Assembly: GCA_964023275.1 (NCBI GenBank)
Contig: OZ029921.1
Span: 17,334,204 to 17,398,203, forward strand
Reading direction: 5' to 3'
DNA length: 64,000 nucleotides
Source: Norana najaformis
Lineage: Eukaryota > Annelida > Clitellata > Crassiclitellata > Hormogastridae
Every line of letters starts with the position of its first letter. The stretch's first letter is position 1. Below are positions 48,729 to 60,678 of this stretch, piece after piece. The notes under the pieces were generated by a model that had not been told where the DNA came from, searched no databases, and saw only the letters and a list, made by a program, of their open reading frames with translations. Both the position numbers and the translations under genes were made by a program.

Positions 48729-49369
48729 GAAACTCTGTAATATAATCATTAAGAAGCTAAACACTTGTGGACTAGTTCGTTCAATGTCGCCGGTTAATTC
48801 TGCAAACTAGCAAGGCGACACCACCCTACACATACACATCACTCAAGTAGTCTATCTCGCAAACTGATGGGATCTGCAAATGTTATGATTAAGAACTTGA
48901 AAGTTACATTAAGTCAAAACCTAATGATTTTCCTTTAGCTTCACACAACAAATTGCCACATCCCAGTTACGAAGTTGTTCATATTTCCCACTGCTCATGA
49001 AATCTATATTTAGGACGCGAAAATCACATATTAACTAGAGCCGTGTCTTCGAACGCGTCAGGTTTGTAAAAGTAAATCTCCGAAATTTCTCAGCACTTCT
49101 ATTCGGAAAAACCACATTAATACATTATGGAGACCAGGTATATTTACCGGCGCTATATCAAATCAAGTCCGCAAAAGACGGTTTGTTTGGACAGTTTCGG
49201 TGCCAGGTTAGCATCCGGGAGAGGAATTTCAGTCGTAATCGGTCAGAGAAAGCGAAGTCGCGGGAACCAGCTTAACAAAGGCGCTCAGTCAACACAAAAT
49301 CGATAGTTAGGTAAGAATAGATTAGGTTCCGTGTCAAGAGCCAAGGGTCAAGCGGGTAGTCAGACGGCT

Positions 49370-49800
49370 ACATTGGATGGTGTTTGGAATTGGAGCGGAT
49401 TTGTGGAAGTGGAGTGTTTTTGAAAATATTTTAGTGAAAGGCATGCGCAGAGATGAAGTGCTTTTGAGTTTGTAAGATGAGTCAGATAACTCTCGTAATT
49501 CTGGTGGTGATTTATCCCAGAAAGGTGGAGCAGCTGTTGGTGTGAAGCGATTTCCAAATTTTAAGGATGAGGTGATGGCAGGGTGGAGGTGTTAAGGCGG
49601 AAGAGGAGCGGGTTGAGCGAAGTAGTTGCAATGTAAATAATTTACGAAGATAGGAGGGTAATGTAAGTGATAGGACTCTGTACTCTATTCGTTTGGGTAT
49701 GGTAAGCCAGTGAAGTGATTTGAGAACAGGAGTGAAGTGATGATGTTTGTGGGTTTTGGTGACAGCATACCTGGTTGACGCAAACACAGTAGATGGTGCA
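49370..49800 (-). pseudogene. CR1/L2-like LINE ORF2 C-terminal remnant
   Basis: Minus-strand frames read HHHFTPVLKSLHWLTIPKRI then EYRVLSLTLPSYLRKLF, the common H-TP-L-SLHWLP-RI-YKVL block of CR1/L2/Rex elements, broken by frameshifts before the WN-LP ending. No RT core is attached. Confidence 0.75.
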
Positions 49801-50139
49801 GTAATTATACAGATGTAAGATGAGTCAGTTAGTTCAGATTGTTGTGTGACATTTGTAAAGTATTGAATTTCTTACACCTATCATTACTGAAGAAAGCAAA
49901 CCACTTTGATGTTGTGTTTGATATAAGTTATACTATCCACAGTCTAGAGTGTATGACTAGAGAAAAATGTGGTTCAGTAAATATGTAGATCGCAAACCAA
50001 ATTACCCACTAACTGGTAGGAGTTTTTGTGAGTTGATAAGAATAAACTTAGTTACTTAGATAAGACTGACACAAATACTGTTGAACCATGCAGCCATGAG
50101 AAAAATTGGCAGGGCTTACATGTACATGTTTAAATTATC

Positions 50140-50210
50140 GGATGAGATCCTTCACCACCATTGTCCATTTGACCAGGCACCATGTCATTTAAGGTGCCCG
50201 TGTATGGACC
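50140..50210 (+). repeat. Repeat-D fragment
   Basis: ATGAGATCCTTCACCACCAT and ACCATGTCATTTAAGGTG mark the 3' half of the family. Confidence 0.7.
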
Positions 50211-50363
50211 ATTCTACCCAAGATTCAAATCTCTAAAATACAGCGATTATCGGTATGCGAACCAGCATCCTCGCACAGAGAGGCGCCTTGACGTACGCTT
50301 TAACCAGTACAGCAAGCCAGGCCAGTTAACTTCCATGCACTCACAGATCATGATTCGGTAAAT

Positions 50364-50510
50364 GTAAATGTACACGGTTTTCTATAGCAACCGTATGGCC
50401 TTGACCCCGCTCATATTTCAGTGAATTTATTGAGTGACATCCTTCACCACTGATGCCTGTTTGAATGGGCCATGCCAGTTAAGGTCCCCATGCACAGATC
50501 ATTCAGTGTG
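50364..50510 (+). repeat. Repeat-D copy
   Basis: CTATAGCAACCGTATGGCCT through TGAGTGACATCCTTCACCAC and GCCAGTTAAGGTCCCCATG make this close to a full copy. Confidence 0.8.
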
Positions 50511-51854
50511 GTGTTTCCGTGGAAATGGTAAGAAAACTGCAAAGGCAGCCTGGAATTCTTACCCTAATTCTTACCCTAAGTTTGATCAATGAGGTTGCAA
50601 TGCTGCCTTAGAATGTATCAGAACTATTACGTATGACCACGTGAGTGTTCACATCTGAACACAGCTGCTAAACAAGAAGTCTAAGTCCAACTTCCAATGC
50701 CTTCTAACACCATATCAAACGACCCATGCAAAACGCTGTTAACTGCTGGTCGATCACCAGGTCTTCTTCACAAGCAGCCAGCTGTACATAATCATAACCT
50801 TTGGGGATGGATTAAATAGGGTGAATGGTGGGTGTCAGTATGGATGATCATTTCAGAAGTGACCTGGACATGTATATACTATAGTGAGCTCATTCGATGC
50901 TCTCTGCAAAAAAGCTGTGCAGGCAACTGCAAGTATTTCAAAGTAGTTCAAGTCCTTTGTGCACTGTCTTGTGTTATTGTGATGGTGAAAGCCTCTGGTC
51001 ATAAATTAGCCCTCCAACAAGTGCTTATATACATGTAAACAGAATTGAATTGTATGTCTTCTAGTAAAAATATTTTAAAATTCTTAAGCAAATACAGTAC
51101 AAATCATTTAACACGAAATGCAGGGGACTAGTGTGAACACATCGTGTTAACAAGATTCCGTCTTAACTTTTTCTTCTAGTCCAGTTTTTAAAATGTTGAT
51201 ATAAGCTGGTACTGTAGTACTGTACAATGATCTTTGGGTATAGCACTCTTAATGGATTACATGCATTCAAACAAACTACACAAGGCCGTACAAATTCATT
51301 TAATTCTTCCCTGCATGGTAATTAATTTAAAATATAGTAACAGATAAACTTGTACAAAATTTAATGATACTACCTTAAAAATCAAGTTCAATAACTTAGG
51401 CTGATAACATTGCCATGCTTCACATTCGATTGATATTGGCCACAACAGGTGGCAAATATCTACAACAGTCTAAGTACGTTAGTAAGTAGGCCTATAATGT
51501 TACTTATTATTCTGTTCTAAATTTTAAAAAATTTTCCCATTGATGCTGAGAGCTGGCAAGGTTATAAATAATATGGATCCAAATGTCACAGCACTTAAAG
51601 CACTGAATGTCTCAACTGCTACCAGTATGACACACCCAATGATTTCTATTTATAGTTACTGGGGCTGTTAAGAGTTCTGATTATCACTCAGTTAGGGGAA
51701 AAGACAGCAGACTAGAGAAGAGGCATTATAACTGTGTTATTGAGACTTGAAACAAGACAGAGCCACACCACTGTTAAAAGCCAAGGACACCTTTGATGAA
51801 GCGGTTCGTTCAATTGATTCAACCATTTGTATAGCACCCCTTCAATAAACTAAA

Positions 51855-51945
51855 TGTAAATGCACACACTTTTCTATAGTGACCGTATGGCCTTGACCCT
51901 GCTCATTTTAAAGAATTAATTGGGCGAGACCTTCTTGCCTGTTTA
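51855..51945 (+). repeat. Repeat-D copy (5' half)
   Basis: CTATAGTGACCGTATGGCCT and TTGACCCTGCTCATTTTAAA, then GGGCGAGACCTTCTTGCCTG; the 3' half is lost. Confidence 0.7.
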
Positions 51946-52077
51946 AGCTACTCAGAAGTGCTCCCAGTCCAGCCTTGGCAATAGAGAATAGTCTTTAGTT
52001 GCTGAGAAAAGGTCCATGAGGTGCCATGAGGCAAAGCTGGTAATTAACAAACATGCTGCTGCAGCAGACTACTATGC

Positions 52078-52249
52078 GCTGTATTGTGGTGTTAAATAAA
52101 GTTGTACACATGGGCAGACAGCATCTATACTGCTTGCATTAACACACATTTCTCTGCTGCTGTGAACTACTGTTTACTGCTGTATTGTAGGGTGCTCAAT
52201 GTACTCATACGCATGGGCAGATGGCATCTACACTGCTTGCATTAACAAC
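52078..52249. repeat. Imperfect tandem duplication, period about 103 bp
   Basis: GCTGTATTGT...CATGGGCAGACAGCATCTA...TGCTTGCATTAACA occurs twice with small indels. Confidence 0.75.
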
Positions 52250-52700
52250 AACCAACAAATTATATAAAACCTGCAGAGGGACTTTGAGCTTCAGCGGCAT
52301 ACAAAACGATCAATGTCATTACATTCTGCAGCCACATACCAGATTTTTGAAAAAAATTCTGTAAAGTTGACAAATCTATGGTGATATATATGTAAAGAAA
52401 TCTTTTTTTGCCCTAACTTGAAGTCATCCCCAATTTGCCATTGGCTATGGGCTCATCTCCATGCTGTGTATAAAAAATTTAGAGATTATACTTCACTACA
52501 TGTCTATACGGGGCAAGGGCATCAAACTGGTTGCATCCAAACTCTTGAGGGTTGGGGATGAATATCATTGCTTGCAGAGCTCTGGGATGGTCCTGTTCAT
52601 CTTTACAAATTGCAAAATATCTAAATTACTGTCTAAATAACTGCTGAGATCCTAAATGTTAAAAACTGAAGCACATGATGAGGAAGGATAAACAATAATT

Positions 52701-54062
52701 TCACACACAGTAGCATAATTTCTTGTGTGTGTGAAAATCAATACAAACAGACTGAAGAGCGTATTCATTTATACGACTGATGTCGGCAATTTCAACGTTG
52801 TTCTGTTTTGTTCCATAAAGCCGTACAGTTGCTTCAAAGATTCCACCACCTGGGTTTGTACTGAACACCAATTGGTACTCTGAAAAACGCTGGTCAGAAG
52901 CAAAACGAACTGTTCGTCCTATGACATCGTGCAAACTGCTCAAATATCGAATCACTTGATCGTTTGGGATGATTTTACGAGCATCACTGACAGATGCCAG
53001 GGAAAGAACAGCACATCTTGATTCATGGATCTTAAGAAGGTTGTTGATATGGTGTACAACATGGTTAGCAGCATAAAGGACTGTCTCATCATCAATGCTG
53101 ATTTCTTCTGTTTCATGACAGGTGCACCAGTGTGGCAATATGGTGGCATGCTCACAAGTTCTTTCTAATGGTATTTCAGAGAACAAGGTCATTCCTCTTG
53201 AAGTTACTGGATTTGGGTGCTGAATTCCACCAAATTCAATCAAGTCAGCAAGTGACTCATAAATGTCAAATGGCGTCGTAAGTCGATTGGCATTTACTGT
53301 CACAGCTGCTGCCAGCTGAGGATAATCTGTGACAAGTTTTTTTGGCAAGACGATGTACATGAAGGGTAGTCTTTCCTCCATTTTGCCAACATACGTTTGT
53401 CGAATATCACCAAACCGCATTCCGTGATCACTGTAGAAGATAACAAAGCTGTTGTCTAGAAGGCCTTGATTGTGAAGTCGTTTGAAGAAGTTGTAATAAG
53501 GCTCATCAGCAAGCTGTGCTTTGTTGACATTATCATGAGTCAGGCGAGTGATGAAAGCAAACGACAAGTGTGGGTCATTTTTGAACGTTTCTTCAAACTC
53601 AGAGATCCAGTCCAGCACTATTTCCGTTTCGAGTTTACTGCCAACGCAGTCATGATCATGCTTCCACATGGAGCCGTGGTCCTCTAGAGCAAGACTGAAT
53701 GGTCTCAAGTAATAGTCAGCTGGTTGTCGATGAAATCCAGCCTTGTTGTAGTTGAAGATGGCAATCTGTGGGGCGTCCTCGGCATAGAGAGTGCGGTAGC
53801 CAACGTTGGAGAGTGTGTTCCAGATGAAGGTAAAATTGTCGAATGGTATGTCACTGAATCGTTCATCCCACGGCAGTTCTTCAACATACTTTCCAGCAAA
53901 CATGGGCACAAGGTTGACGTATGTATTGTCAGCAACCTTGTTATAACCTTGAAGTTCAATTGCCAACATCTTGTCAATGAGAAAGTTTCTTGTCTTAGGC
54001 ATCTGACGGATGAAGTTCAGCCGAGAAATGGAATCCACTCCAAGAATGAGAAAATTGAAAAC
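52701..54062 (-). CDS. DUF229 protein exon 2 (catalytic-type domain)
   Basis: 453 codons and a TGA stop. It begins VFNFLILGVDSISRLNF and contains the full DUF229 fold region in one exon. The GTG at 54038 is an internal codon, not a start. Confidence 0.95.
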   Translation of the reverse strand, partial: VFNFLILGVDSISRLNFIRQMPKTRNFLIDKMLAIELQGYNKVADNTYVNLVPMFAGKYVEELPWDERFSDIPFDNFTFIWNTLSNVGYRTLYAEDAPQIAIFNYNKAGFHRQPADYYLRPFSLALEDHGSMWKHDHDCVGSKLETEIVLDWISEFEETFKNDPHLSFAFITRLTHDNVNKAQLADEPYYNFFKRLHNQGLLDNSFVIFYSDHGMRFGDIRQTYVGKMEERLPFMYIVLPKKLVTDYPQLAAAVTVNANRLTTPFDIYESLADLIEFGGIQHPNPVTSRGMTLFSEIPLERTCEHATILPHWCTCHETEEISIDDETVLYAANHVVHHINNLLKIHESRCAVLSLASVSDARKIIPNDQVIRYLSSLHDVIGRTVRFASDQRFSEYQLVFSTNPGGGIFEATVRLYGTKQNNVEIADISRINEYALQSVCIDFHTHKKLCYCV

Positions 54063-55598
54063 CTGAAATTATGAAGTGACTTCAGTGGTGAAATATAAAA
54101 GCCAAATGCAAATAACCGATCAGTGAAGTGTTAGTAATGCATCTATAATTTTATTACCCAAAAAACCAGTATTGAAATTTGAACTGAGCAGTGATTTGTG
54201 GACCTGAACAGTGGGGCAAAGGCCTGTTGAGCCAATTAGACATTTTTTTAGATTTTACCTTGATACCTTAGATATTTTGATGACCTTTTTAACTTTCATA
54301 AACTTCAAAAACTTTCTCAGCCAGAAAAAACAGGTTACCCTCTGGAATATCAGAACCGAGTCCAGAGGTCCGAACCAGTGGGGGGGAAATTCTCTCTTCC
54401 TCTCCTACATATTGCACCCTTAGTAAGCAACACGATGAGGTTGCACAGAAACTATATCTAGATTGAGGTCTTTAAATTCAACTACTGTGTCACCTGTTAC
54501 ACAGAAACTAGATCTAGATTGAGGTCTTTCAAGTCAACTGCTTTATCACCTGACTGGCAGACTGAGGCTTTTTAGCTGCTGGATGGAAGTTCCAATAACT
54601 TAGCTAATGCTGATTACTACAGTGGAATAACACAACTATGTCAAAGCGCAACAAGACTTTAACAAAAAAATTAAAGAAAAATATATTGCATTTTATAACA
54701 TTTTAATGCTTTGTCACTACAGAGTTTATCTCCAAATTTATAAATGAAAGATATATACAAGAAATGCTATTCCTCTGCATAAAAAAATGTTGTACAGCAA
54801 CCTGAGGAATCAGAGAGAAAATCAGTTACAAAGAAACTAAGGACAGGTAAAAATATTCTTTTAAAATTCACCAATTACAAGAATAGATTTATAACACAAC
54901 AGATCCGGCTAAATTAGCAGGCAAGCAGTTAGAAATTTTCACATCATTTGAATTTTAGCACCAGATAAGTTTCAATACTCTTTTTTTACCTCTTTTGGTT
55001 GTTTTTGGTGAAGAAATCTCTTATATTTTTGTTTACATCGGTCTTCCACTTCATCTTTTCGTAGCAGAAACGCATGAAAATTTGTGTACATCAATGAACC
55101 TTGCTCACCAAAGCAAGCAACTCGGACAAACTCTGACTGGACATCAAGGTCATCCGAGAACCGAACTGCTCGGCGATATCGAAAAATATTATCACTCTTC
55201 TCGTTTTCAGGTCGGTAAATTGTCTCGAATTCACAGTAATCAAGTTTGTCATTGTAATATAAATCCAATGCAGTTCGATTTATCCTAAGCAATTTTCCAC
55301 TGGTGTATGTTAGCGGTGGAGTGGAGTTGCAACTTATAGATTTGGAGTCGTTTACAAAGTTAAGCACTCTGCTATCAAATGGATCGATATTTGGAATCTT
55401 ACAACCGACGGTATCAACTACAAATGTTCTCACAGCTGTGTTACTCACAGTTTTCCATCTGGAATGGACTGACAGCAGAATGATAATTAAAGCTGCTTGT
55501 AGAAGAAAGAAAAGCAAAAGGCACAGCTGTTTCTTCTGTAGTTTTTGGCAAAATGCCAAGACGTAAGCGGTTGACATGATCTTAATTGAGCACTCCAT
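52701..55598 (-). CDS. DUF229 family membrane protein (alkaline phosphatase/sulfatase-like), complete, 2 exons
   Basis: Exons 54990-55598 and 52701-54062 join in phase 0 (GAG|GTAAAA ... TTTCAG|GTTTTC) across a 927-bp intron, giving 656 residues. Residues about 24-45 form one membrane segment after a short Lys-containing cytosolic end, indicating a type II protein with its domain in the lumen or outside. Exon 1 has three N-glycosylation sequons (NDS, NST, NRT). Exon 2 opens with NFLILGVDSISRLNFIRQMP, the DUF229 metal/nucleophile region (about 206-225), then LTHDN (about 379) and YSDHGMRFGD with the metal-binding SDHG (about 414-417), and a Cys-rich WCTCHE segment. Such proteins belong to the alkaline-phosphatase superfamily and their substrates are mostly unknown; none is assigned here. 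The ATG at 55598 is the first in frame; a second lies at residue 8. Confidence 0.93.
54445..54556. repeat. 56-bp tandem duplication in DUF229 intron
   Basis: ACAGAAACTA(T/G)ATCTAGATT...ATCACCTG-type units occur twice with few changes. Confidence 0.85.
54990..55598 (-). CDS. DUF229 protein exon 1
   Basis: 203 codons: N-terminal anchor LCLLLFFLLQAALIIILLSV, then a lumenal stem with CKIPNIDPFD, a typical N-terminal motif of the family (C..P..DP). Confidence 0.92.
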
Positions 55599-56505
55599 TC
55601 ATCTGCTTGATAAAATTCAAGTGTTTAACTACAACCAAAACAGGATATCATAATCAGGTTGATCAAACTGCCTTCATATTCTAATCATCCATTAAAAATC
55701 TGGATTCATTTTAACAGCTTACTTTAATAAATTGATACTGAAGTGCTTTTAAATGCATTTGTTTTATTAGCAATGTTAATGACATTGATCGGTTTGTAAA
55801 GACCTGGTTTCAGCTTTAAAATGTTATCATCTGTTTCAGTTTTCATAATAAATCAAAGAAGTTATACTAAAACACAAGCACCAACTAAAAGCCCTGGTTC
55901 GGACTCAGAGGCCTGTCCTAAGATTCAATGCCCAGACTTTATTAATACTAATTTAATTATCCTTGTTGTGAACAAATTATTGAAATTGTTATTATTCAAT
56001 TATCAGATGTTATTATTTGTTTCAATCTTCATAATAAATCAAAAAAGTTTTAACAACAAATGCCACAGCGGCCCTGACTTGTAACCTTGCTGACCAAAGC
56101 ACTGCAAGGATTTATTGCTCAGAATCAATTAATGTCAATTATTCTTTGCACGACCTATACAAAGCTATATCATCGAGAAGGAAAGACAACCGTGTGAGGG
56201 AGTAGTGATGATTAGTTGCAAGAAAGTGACACAAGCAATGATTGAATGCAATCTGTTTCCGCAACTACCGGTATCAATGTCTGCACGACTTCTGTGCATC
56301 AAGTTAACCCAGATGACAGTCATTCAAGCCTTTGCCCCGACGTAAGCAGCCACGGATGAAGAAATTGATACATTCAATTAACAACTTCAGATAATTCACA
56401 GAATTCAAAGACACTATTATGATATCACCGGGGATATTTCAATGAAAAGTCGGCAGGATTTCAATGCAAGCTCGGCAGAGACAGCAATACCTGGACAGGC
56501 AACAT

Positions 56506-56960
56506 TGGTAATCGTAATCGTAATCTCGAGATTTCTACAGCACCCAATAAAAGCCAAGGCACGGAAACCCGCTTATTCACAGGCGCTCAGTCAAAACAAA
56601 ATCGATAGGCAAGGTGGGTTAGGTTCCAGGTCAAGATCCCAGGCAGGCAGGCAGCTAAGGTGGGTGGTGTTTGGAATCGGATCTGCAAGACAGATAAGGG
56701 GAAGAAGAGGAACTAGGGTAGTATCTACGAAAAGAGGAGTGTTTTCAGATTTGAGTGGTAGACATGTGCAAAGATTGCAAGGGCGAAGTGACGGTGAGTT
56801 CGTACCATGGATCAGATAATTAATTGTCACAATTCTGGTGGGAGTTTATTCCAGAAGGTTGGAGAAGCTATGGCTATTTCCAAAATTTTTGGATAAGGTG
56901 ACGGGACGGCGTAGAAGTGGTAGGGCTCGAGAGAAGCAGAATGAATAGAGGGGCGGTTGG
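56506..56960 (-). pseudogene. CR1/L2-like LINE 3' end with (TAATCG)n tail
   Basis: Minus-strand frame fragments include IASPTFWNKLPPEL, the WN-LP block near the ORF2 end, followed by a 3' UTR (GGTGCTGTAGAAATCTCGAG) and an ACGATT hexamer tail. It shares segments with the 49140-49560 region (GGCGCTCAGTCA.A..CAAAATCGATAG). Confidence 0.7.
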
Positions 56961-57339
56961 ATTGTGACTCTAATGATAAATACGATAACTAGATTGCCAT
57001 GCACTAACAACAACGTGCGAATCTCAGTTAACTTCTACAGCGTTTTGTATGTTTTCGACAGTCTTAAGGTTGCAAGGTAGTCTCGGCCACGGACGTCCAA
57101 ACTGGTCACGCTTCGAGATAGACCTGAGTCTCTATGAATGTAAACTACCAACCTCCCTCATAGGATACGATCAGTTGGAAATCCATCTTTGGCCGTGCAT
57201 TGGAATGCCCTATTCCAACGCAACGCTTCCTCGTCAGCTATACTCCGCTTGTGCTGTAAGTTTCTCAAAAGTTCTCAACATCGCCTAGTTACGCTGCGAC
57301 TCATTTCACCTTCTACCCCCTCGACTCACAGCCGTAATA

Positions 57340-57560
57340 CAAGAGAAGGTACAACGACCCTGCGACCTCCCCTCCCTCGTCGGACCGAAGATCTTCGCCA
57401 GGCAGCGAGAATCCAGCCCCGGGCGGCAGATGGGCTGCAGCCTCTGCCGCCGCAGCCCAACTTCAGCCTCTGCTGGCAGCGTAACTGGGCAGCCAGCAGC
57501 TCCAGCGGTTACCACATCAACTGCTGCATCAACCGCCTCCGAAGGCCCCGATGGCATGCA
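57340..57560. other. GC-rich stretch of unknown nature
   Basis: It is visibly richer in G+C and CpG than its surroundings, with CTGC/CCGCC-rich content and open frames on both strands that show no family motif. It lies about 1.8 kb upstream of the DUF229 start. It could be a 5' UTR exon or promoter island, or a low-complexity retroposed piece. Confidence 0.4.
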
Positions 57561-59317
57561 ATATAACACGAACAGGTAGTGAGTCTGCCAGTTGTTGCAG
57601 ACGCACAAAGAACTTTTGTAAGGAGACTGATTGTGTTTTACATCTCCGAAATTGCTCTGCGCCACACAAAATAAGCGTAGGGAGAGCAGCATATACAGCG
57701 GCCCTATATCAAATCCATAAGAGCCAGGAATTTGGGTCAGTTCGGGCCAGATCAGAATCAGGGGCAGGCCGGATGATGCAGCGTGTTGTTCATGTAAAAA
57801 GTGATTATGATGGCAGCAGTGCTCATGGGGTGGTTTAGGATCGAGTGCGGGATAGGATAGTTTGAAAAGTTTGGTTTTCAGTCTGGGGGCGCCAGGTCTC
57901 CATAATTAGCGATGGTGTACCGGACGTTAAAATGGTTCGATGCCTTACAGCTATCGTATATTCATTATCTTAATTATCACTTCTGTCATCATTATCATGA
58001 TCATGACCGGCGCCGCTAGGAAGGTCATGAACTGTGGTTCATGATCATGAACATGAACCATTGTTATAATGATCCCCATCTGTATTACTATTACTACTAT
58101 CCTACTAGTAATTATCATTGCATTAGACACCAGTGTTATAAAAGTTACTAATTACAATTACAATATTACTACCATCTTAATAGTGATGCTCTATTGTATA
58201 ATACACTGAAGGCTCCTTATAACATGCTTCATTATAACAGGAATTCTGATATACCATAACATGGTTGGGTACATGGATGCCAAAATTTGTTCAGCTAAAG
58301 CAGATAACCATGCTAAAACACGACCTCGTACTGTAAGGTGGATCTTTATATGGCACCCAAAGAGAACGTTTTAATTAATTTCCAACTATATTAATACTAT
58401 AATAATAACATTGCCCTAAGTGTTATTACTACTGTCCTAATAGCAATCCCTGCACAGTTCTTCTTCTTTCTTCCACATCTTATCAGTTGCTCTGCAAAAG
58501 ACCTCAAAGACTGCTGAATGTTTTTGAAAACATTTAATGCATTACTGTTTTTAAATATATATATATTATTAGACAGATATAAAATCAAATATCATTCACA
58601 AATATGTGTAATAATGCCACAGCAAAAGCATACATAGCATATGTAAAAGAAACAAGAAAGAAATGTCTGAGGTATTCAGTGTAGCATCGGGGTGTGGTTA
58701 ATGTTAACAAAGCTAGACATTCTGTAATTTAACACAGTTAGGTAGCTTTAGTAAGAACTAAATCTAAAGTCAAACATCAGCTACTAATACTACTACGAGA
58801 ATGCTACTACAACGGAATGTCTTTCTGAGAACAACGCTAGCAGTCAACCTCAGTGTCCAGGGTGCAGGCATATAAATGTCTCGGTTATATAGCGCATTAC
58901 TACACGAGTCATATAGTGCATTCATACACAACAGTTATATAGCACATATATCATGTGACACTTCGACTTAAGTGAAATAATCAAACTGCAGCAGCAGCTG
59001 AAAGTATTTTAACGTAATGCAGTGTAATGTCATTGAAACTTCATTTAGCTCCTTTTTAGCTACTCAAAAGTGCTGCACAAGTAGGTAAGTAACAGTGAGT
59101 AAATGATTAATAATTTTCATTTTGTAAAATCCAGTATATTCTCCATTAATGCAAATGCATCTGGTATTCATAAGATCCATTGATGATGCACATATTAACA
59201 ATGAAGATGTTCAATGAATCTTCATATAGCATCTAGAAAGTTGCTCCAAAGCACTGCAAGAGTATGACCATATGGCATTCCTGCAGCCAAGCCCTTTGGT
59301 ACCTCCAACCATACACA

Positions 59318-59470
59318 ATACAGCACGGTTCGTGCATGGGGACTTTAAATGGATTGGTACCTATTCAAAAGGGTAATGGTGGTGAAGGATCTCACCCGAT
59401 CAATTCATTGAAAAAATGAGCAGGGTCAAGGCCACATGGTCGCTATAGAAAAACATGTACATTTACACTT
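59318..59470 (-). repeat. Repeat-D copy
   Basis: On the plus strand it runs GTGCATGGGGACTTTAAATG, GGTGAAGGATCTCACCCGAT, ATGAGCAGGGTCAAGGCCAC and GGTCGCTATAGAAAA, the full family inverted. Confidence 0.8.
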
Positions 59471-60495
59471 TACCTCTTGAGTATATATATACACACATAC
59501 ATATATACTTATATATGTATACCAGCACATGTATATATGTATATTCTGGTGAGAAATTAGTAAACAGAAATAGAAATTTAAAATGGTGATTAAGCTCGTT
59601 TTTCTTTTGCGGGAATACACACTGACAATGAAAAATATGCACAGCAAATCACTTATGGCGGTTATTCATGATAAAAATCTGACTAGATAGCCACAAACAA
59701 ATATGCATACCAGAAACTGTAAATTCAATAGAATAGAAACCACAGACAAAGCTACAAATAACACATGGACGAACAAAGGAAATCCGTCATAAATATCCAT
59801 ACACAACATTTAAAAAATTAAAATCTTTCACAATTAACCAAGATTTTGCCATGATTCATTATTTGGTAAGATCTTTTTCCAAGTTTATTACAAAGGATTA
59901 TAGTAAAAACAAAGACCATCTTATATGGTGAGAAAAATGAAATGAAGCACAAACTGGGTTTGTTGAAGTCTCCCTTTTGCAAGACGTATTTTGCATTTCT
60001 ACTGAATGAAAGTTCAGAGACCCGCATCTTCCATTCACTGAACTCAGTTATATCGTCTAGGTATGTGTGAAGCCATCATGATTTTCTAAATTCAACCATG
60101 AGAAACAATCTTAAAAATTTGTCTCAAGGATTCTCTTAACTCTGCCTAGGTCGGAAATGACAAATTTTCCAAAACTCCGTCTATATTTACTTTAGGATTC
60201 AAACAGAGTTGTTAAGAAATTTTCCCATTAACCTTTGCATAATTTGTCATACTGTTTTACAACAGCACATGGAATGCTTCCTAGACCTGTAACTACAAAC
60301 GTCACTCTGAAACCATGGTATGACAAAATTCAAAATTAACATTCCATTTTGAACAAATTACACCGGCTTATTCAATATTACTTTGCAAACATTGATGATG
60401 CAAAAAACGTTTCATGGCATAATCAGTGTAGTGTTTGTTTGGCTTATCGAGTACCAGTTTCTTTTCTTTTGCTTGGAAATCTGCTGAAGAAGAAT

Positions 60496-60678
60496 TCAGA
60501 ACCGATTTGTCTCAAGAGAGCTTTTCCCTTTCCTATGCGTTGTTTTTGTAGCATCTTCATTGCTGCGTAAGATGTTGGTATACTCTGTTGCCTGATCTTC
60601 CTTGGATGGATATCTGTGGTTTCTTGTGGCTCCAGCCGTAGGCACATCTGTCTTCTTGCGCTTTGCATCTTCTTCAAG
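60496..60678 (-). CDS. CANX: Calnexin terminal exon: cytosolic tail
   Basis: The acceptor is TTGATCAG. It encodes [20 protein letters not shown] and 40 further residues to [11 protein letters not shown] and TGA. KKTDVPT supports it as the true tail. The long acidic run and the RKPRRE-type ER signal of vertebrates are absent. Confidence 0.82.
   Translation of the reverse strand, partial: LEEDAKRKKTDVPTAGATRNHRYPSKEDQATEYTNILRSNEDATKTTHRKGKSSLETNRF

Larger units (their letters stand above)
48750..52700. other. Spacer between FANCL start and the DUF229 gene end
   Basis: It contains the FANCL upstream region (about 48750-49200), a LINE remnant, three Repeat-D copies and an imperfect tandem duplication. 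No further gene was recognised; the remaining frames are short and lack motifs. Confidence 0.6.
55599..60495. other. Spacer between DUF229 gene start and calnexin end
   Basis: It should contain the DUF229 promoter and the calnexin 3' UTR. Visible contents are a partial duplication near 55802-56045 (CATAATAAATCAAA...), a LINE remnant, a GC-rich stretch, palindromic CATGATCATG copies near 57990-58060, one Repeat-D copy and TA-rich microsatellite at about 59478-59540. No gene was recognised. Confidence 0.55.

Noticed and set aside
54038-54038. GTG at 54038 as start of the DUF229 protein
   Set aside because: It is an internal Val in GVDS; the exon continues upstream to an acceptor and joins exon 1 in phase.
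57049-57290. Plus-strand frame with NPSLAVHWNALF-like wording suggesting a LINE end
   Set aside because: Only a vague resemblance to the SLWN-LP block and no flanking LINE motifs; left unassigned.
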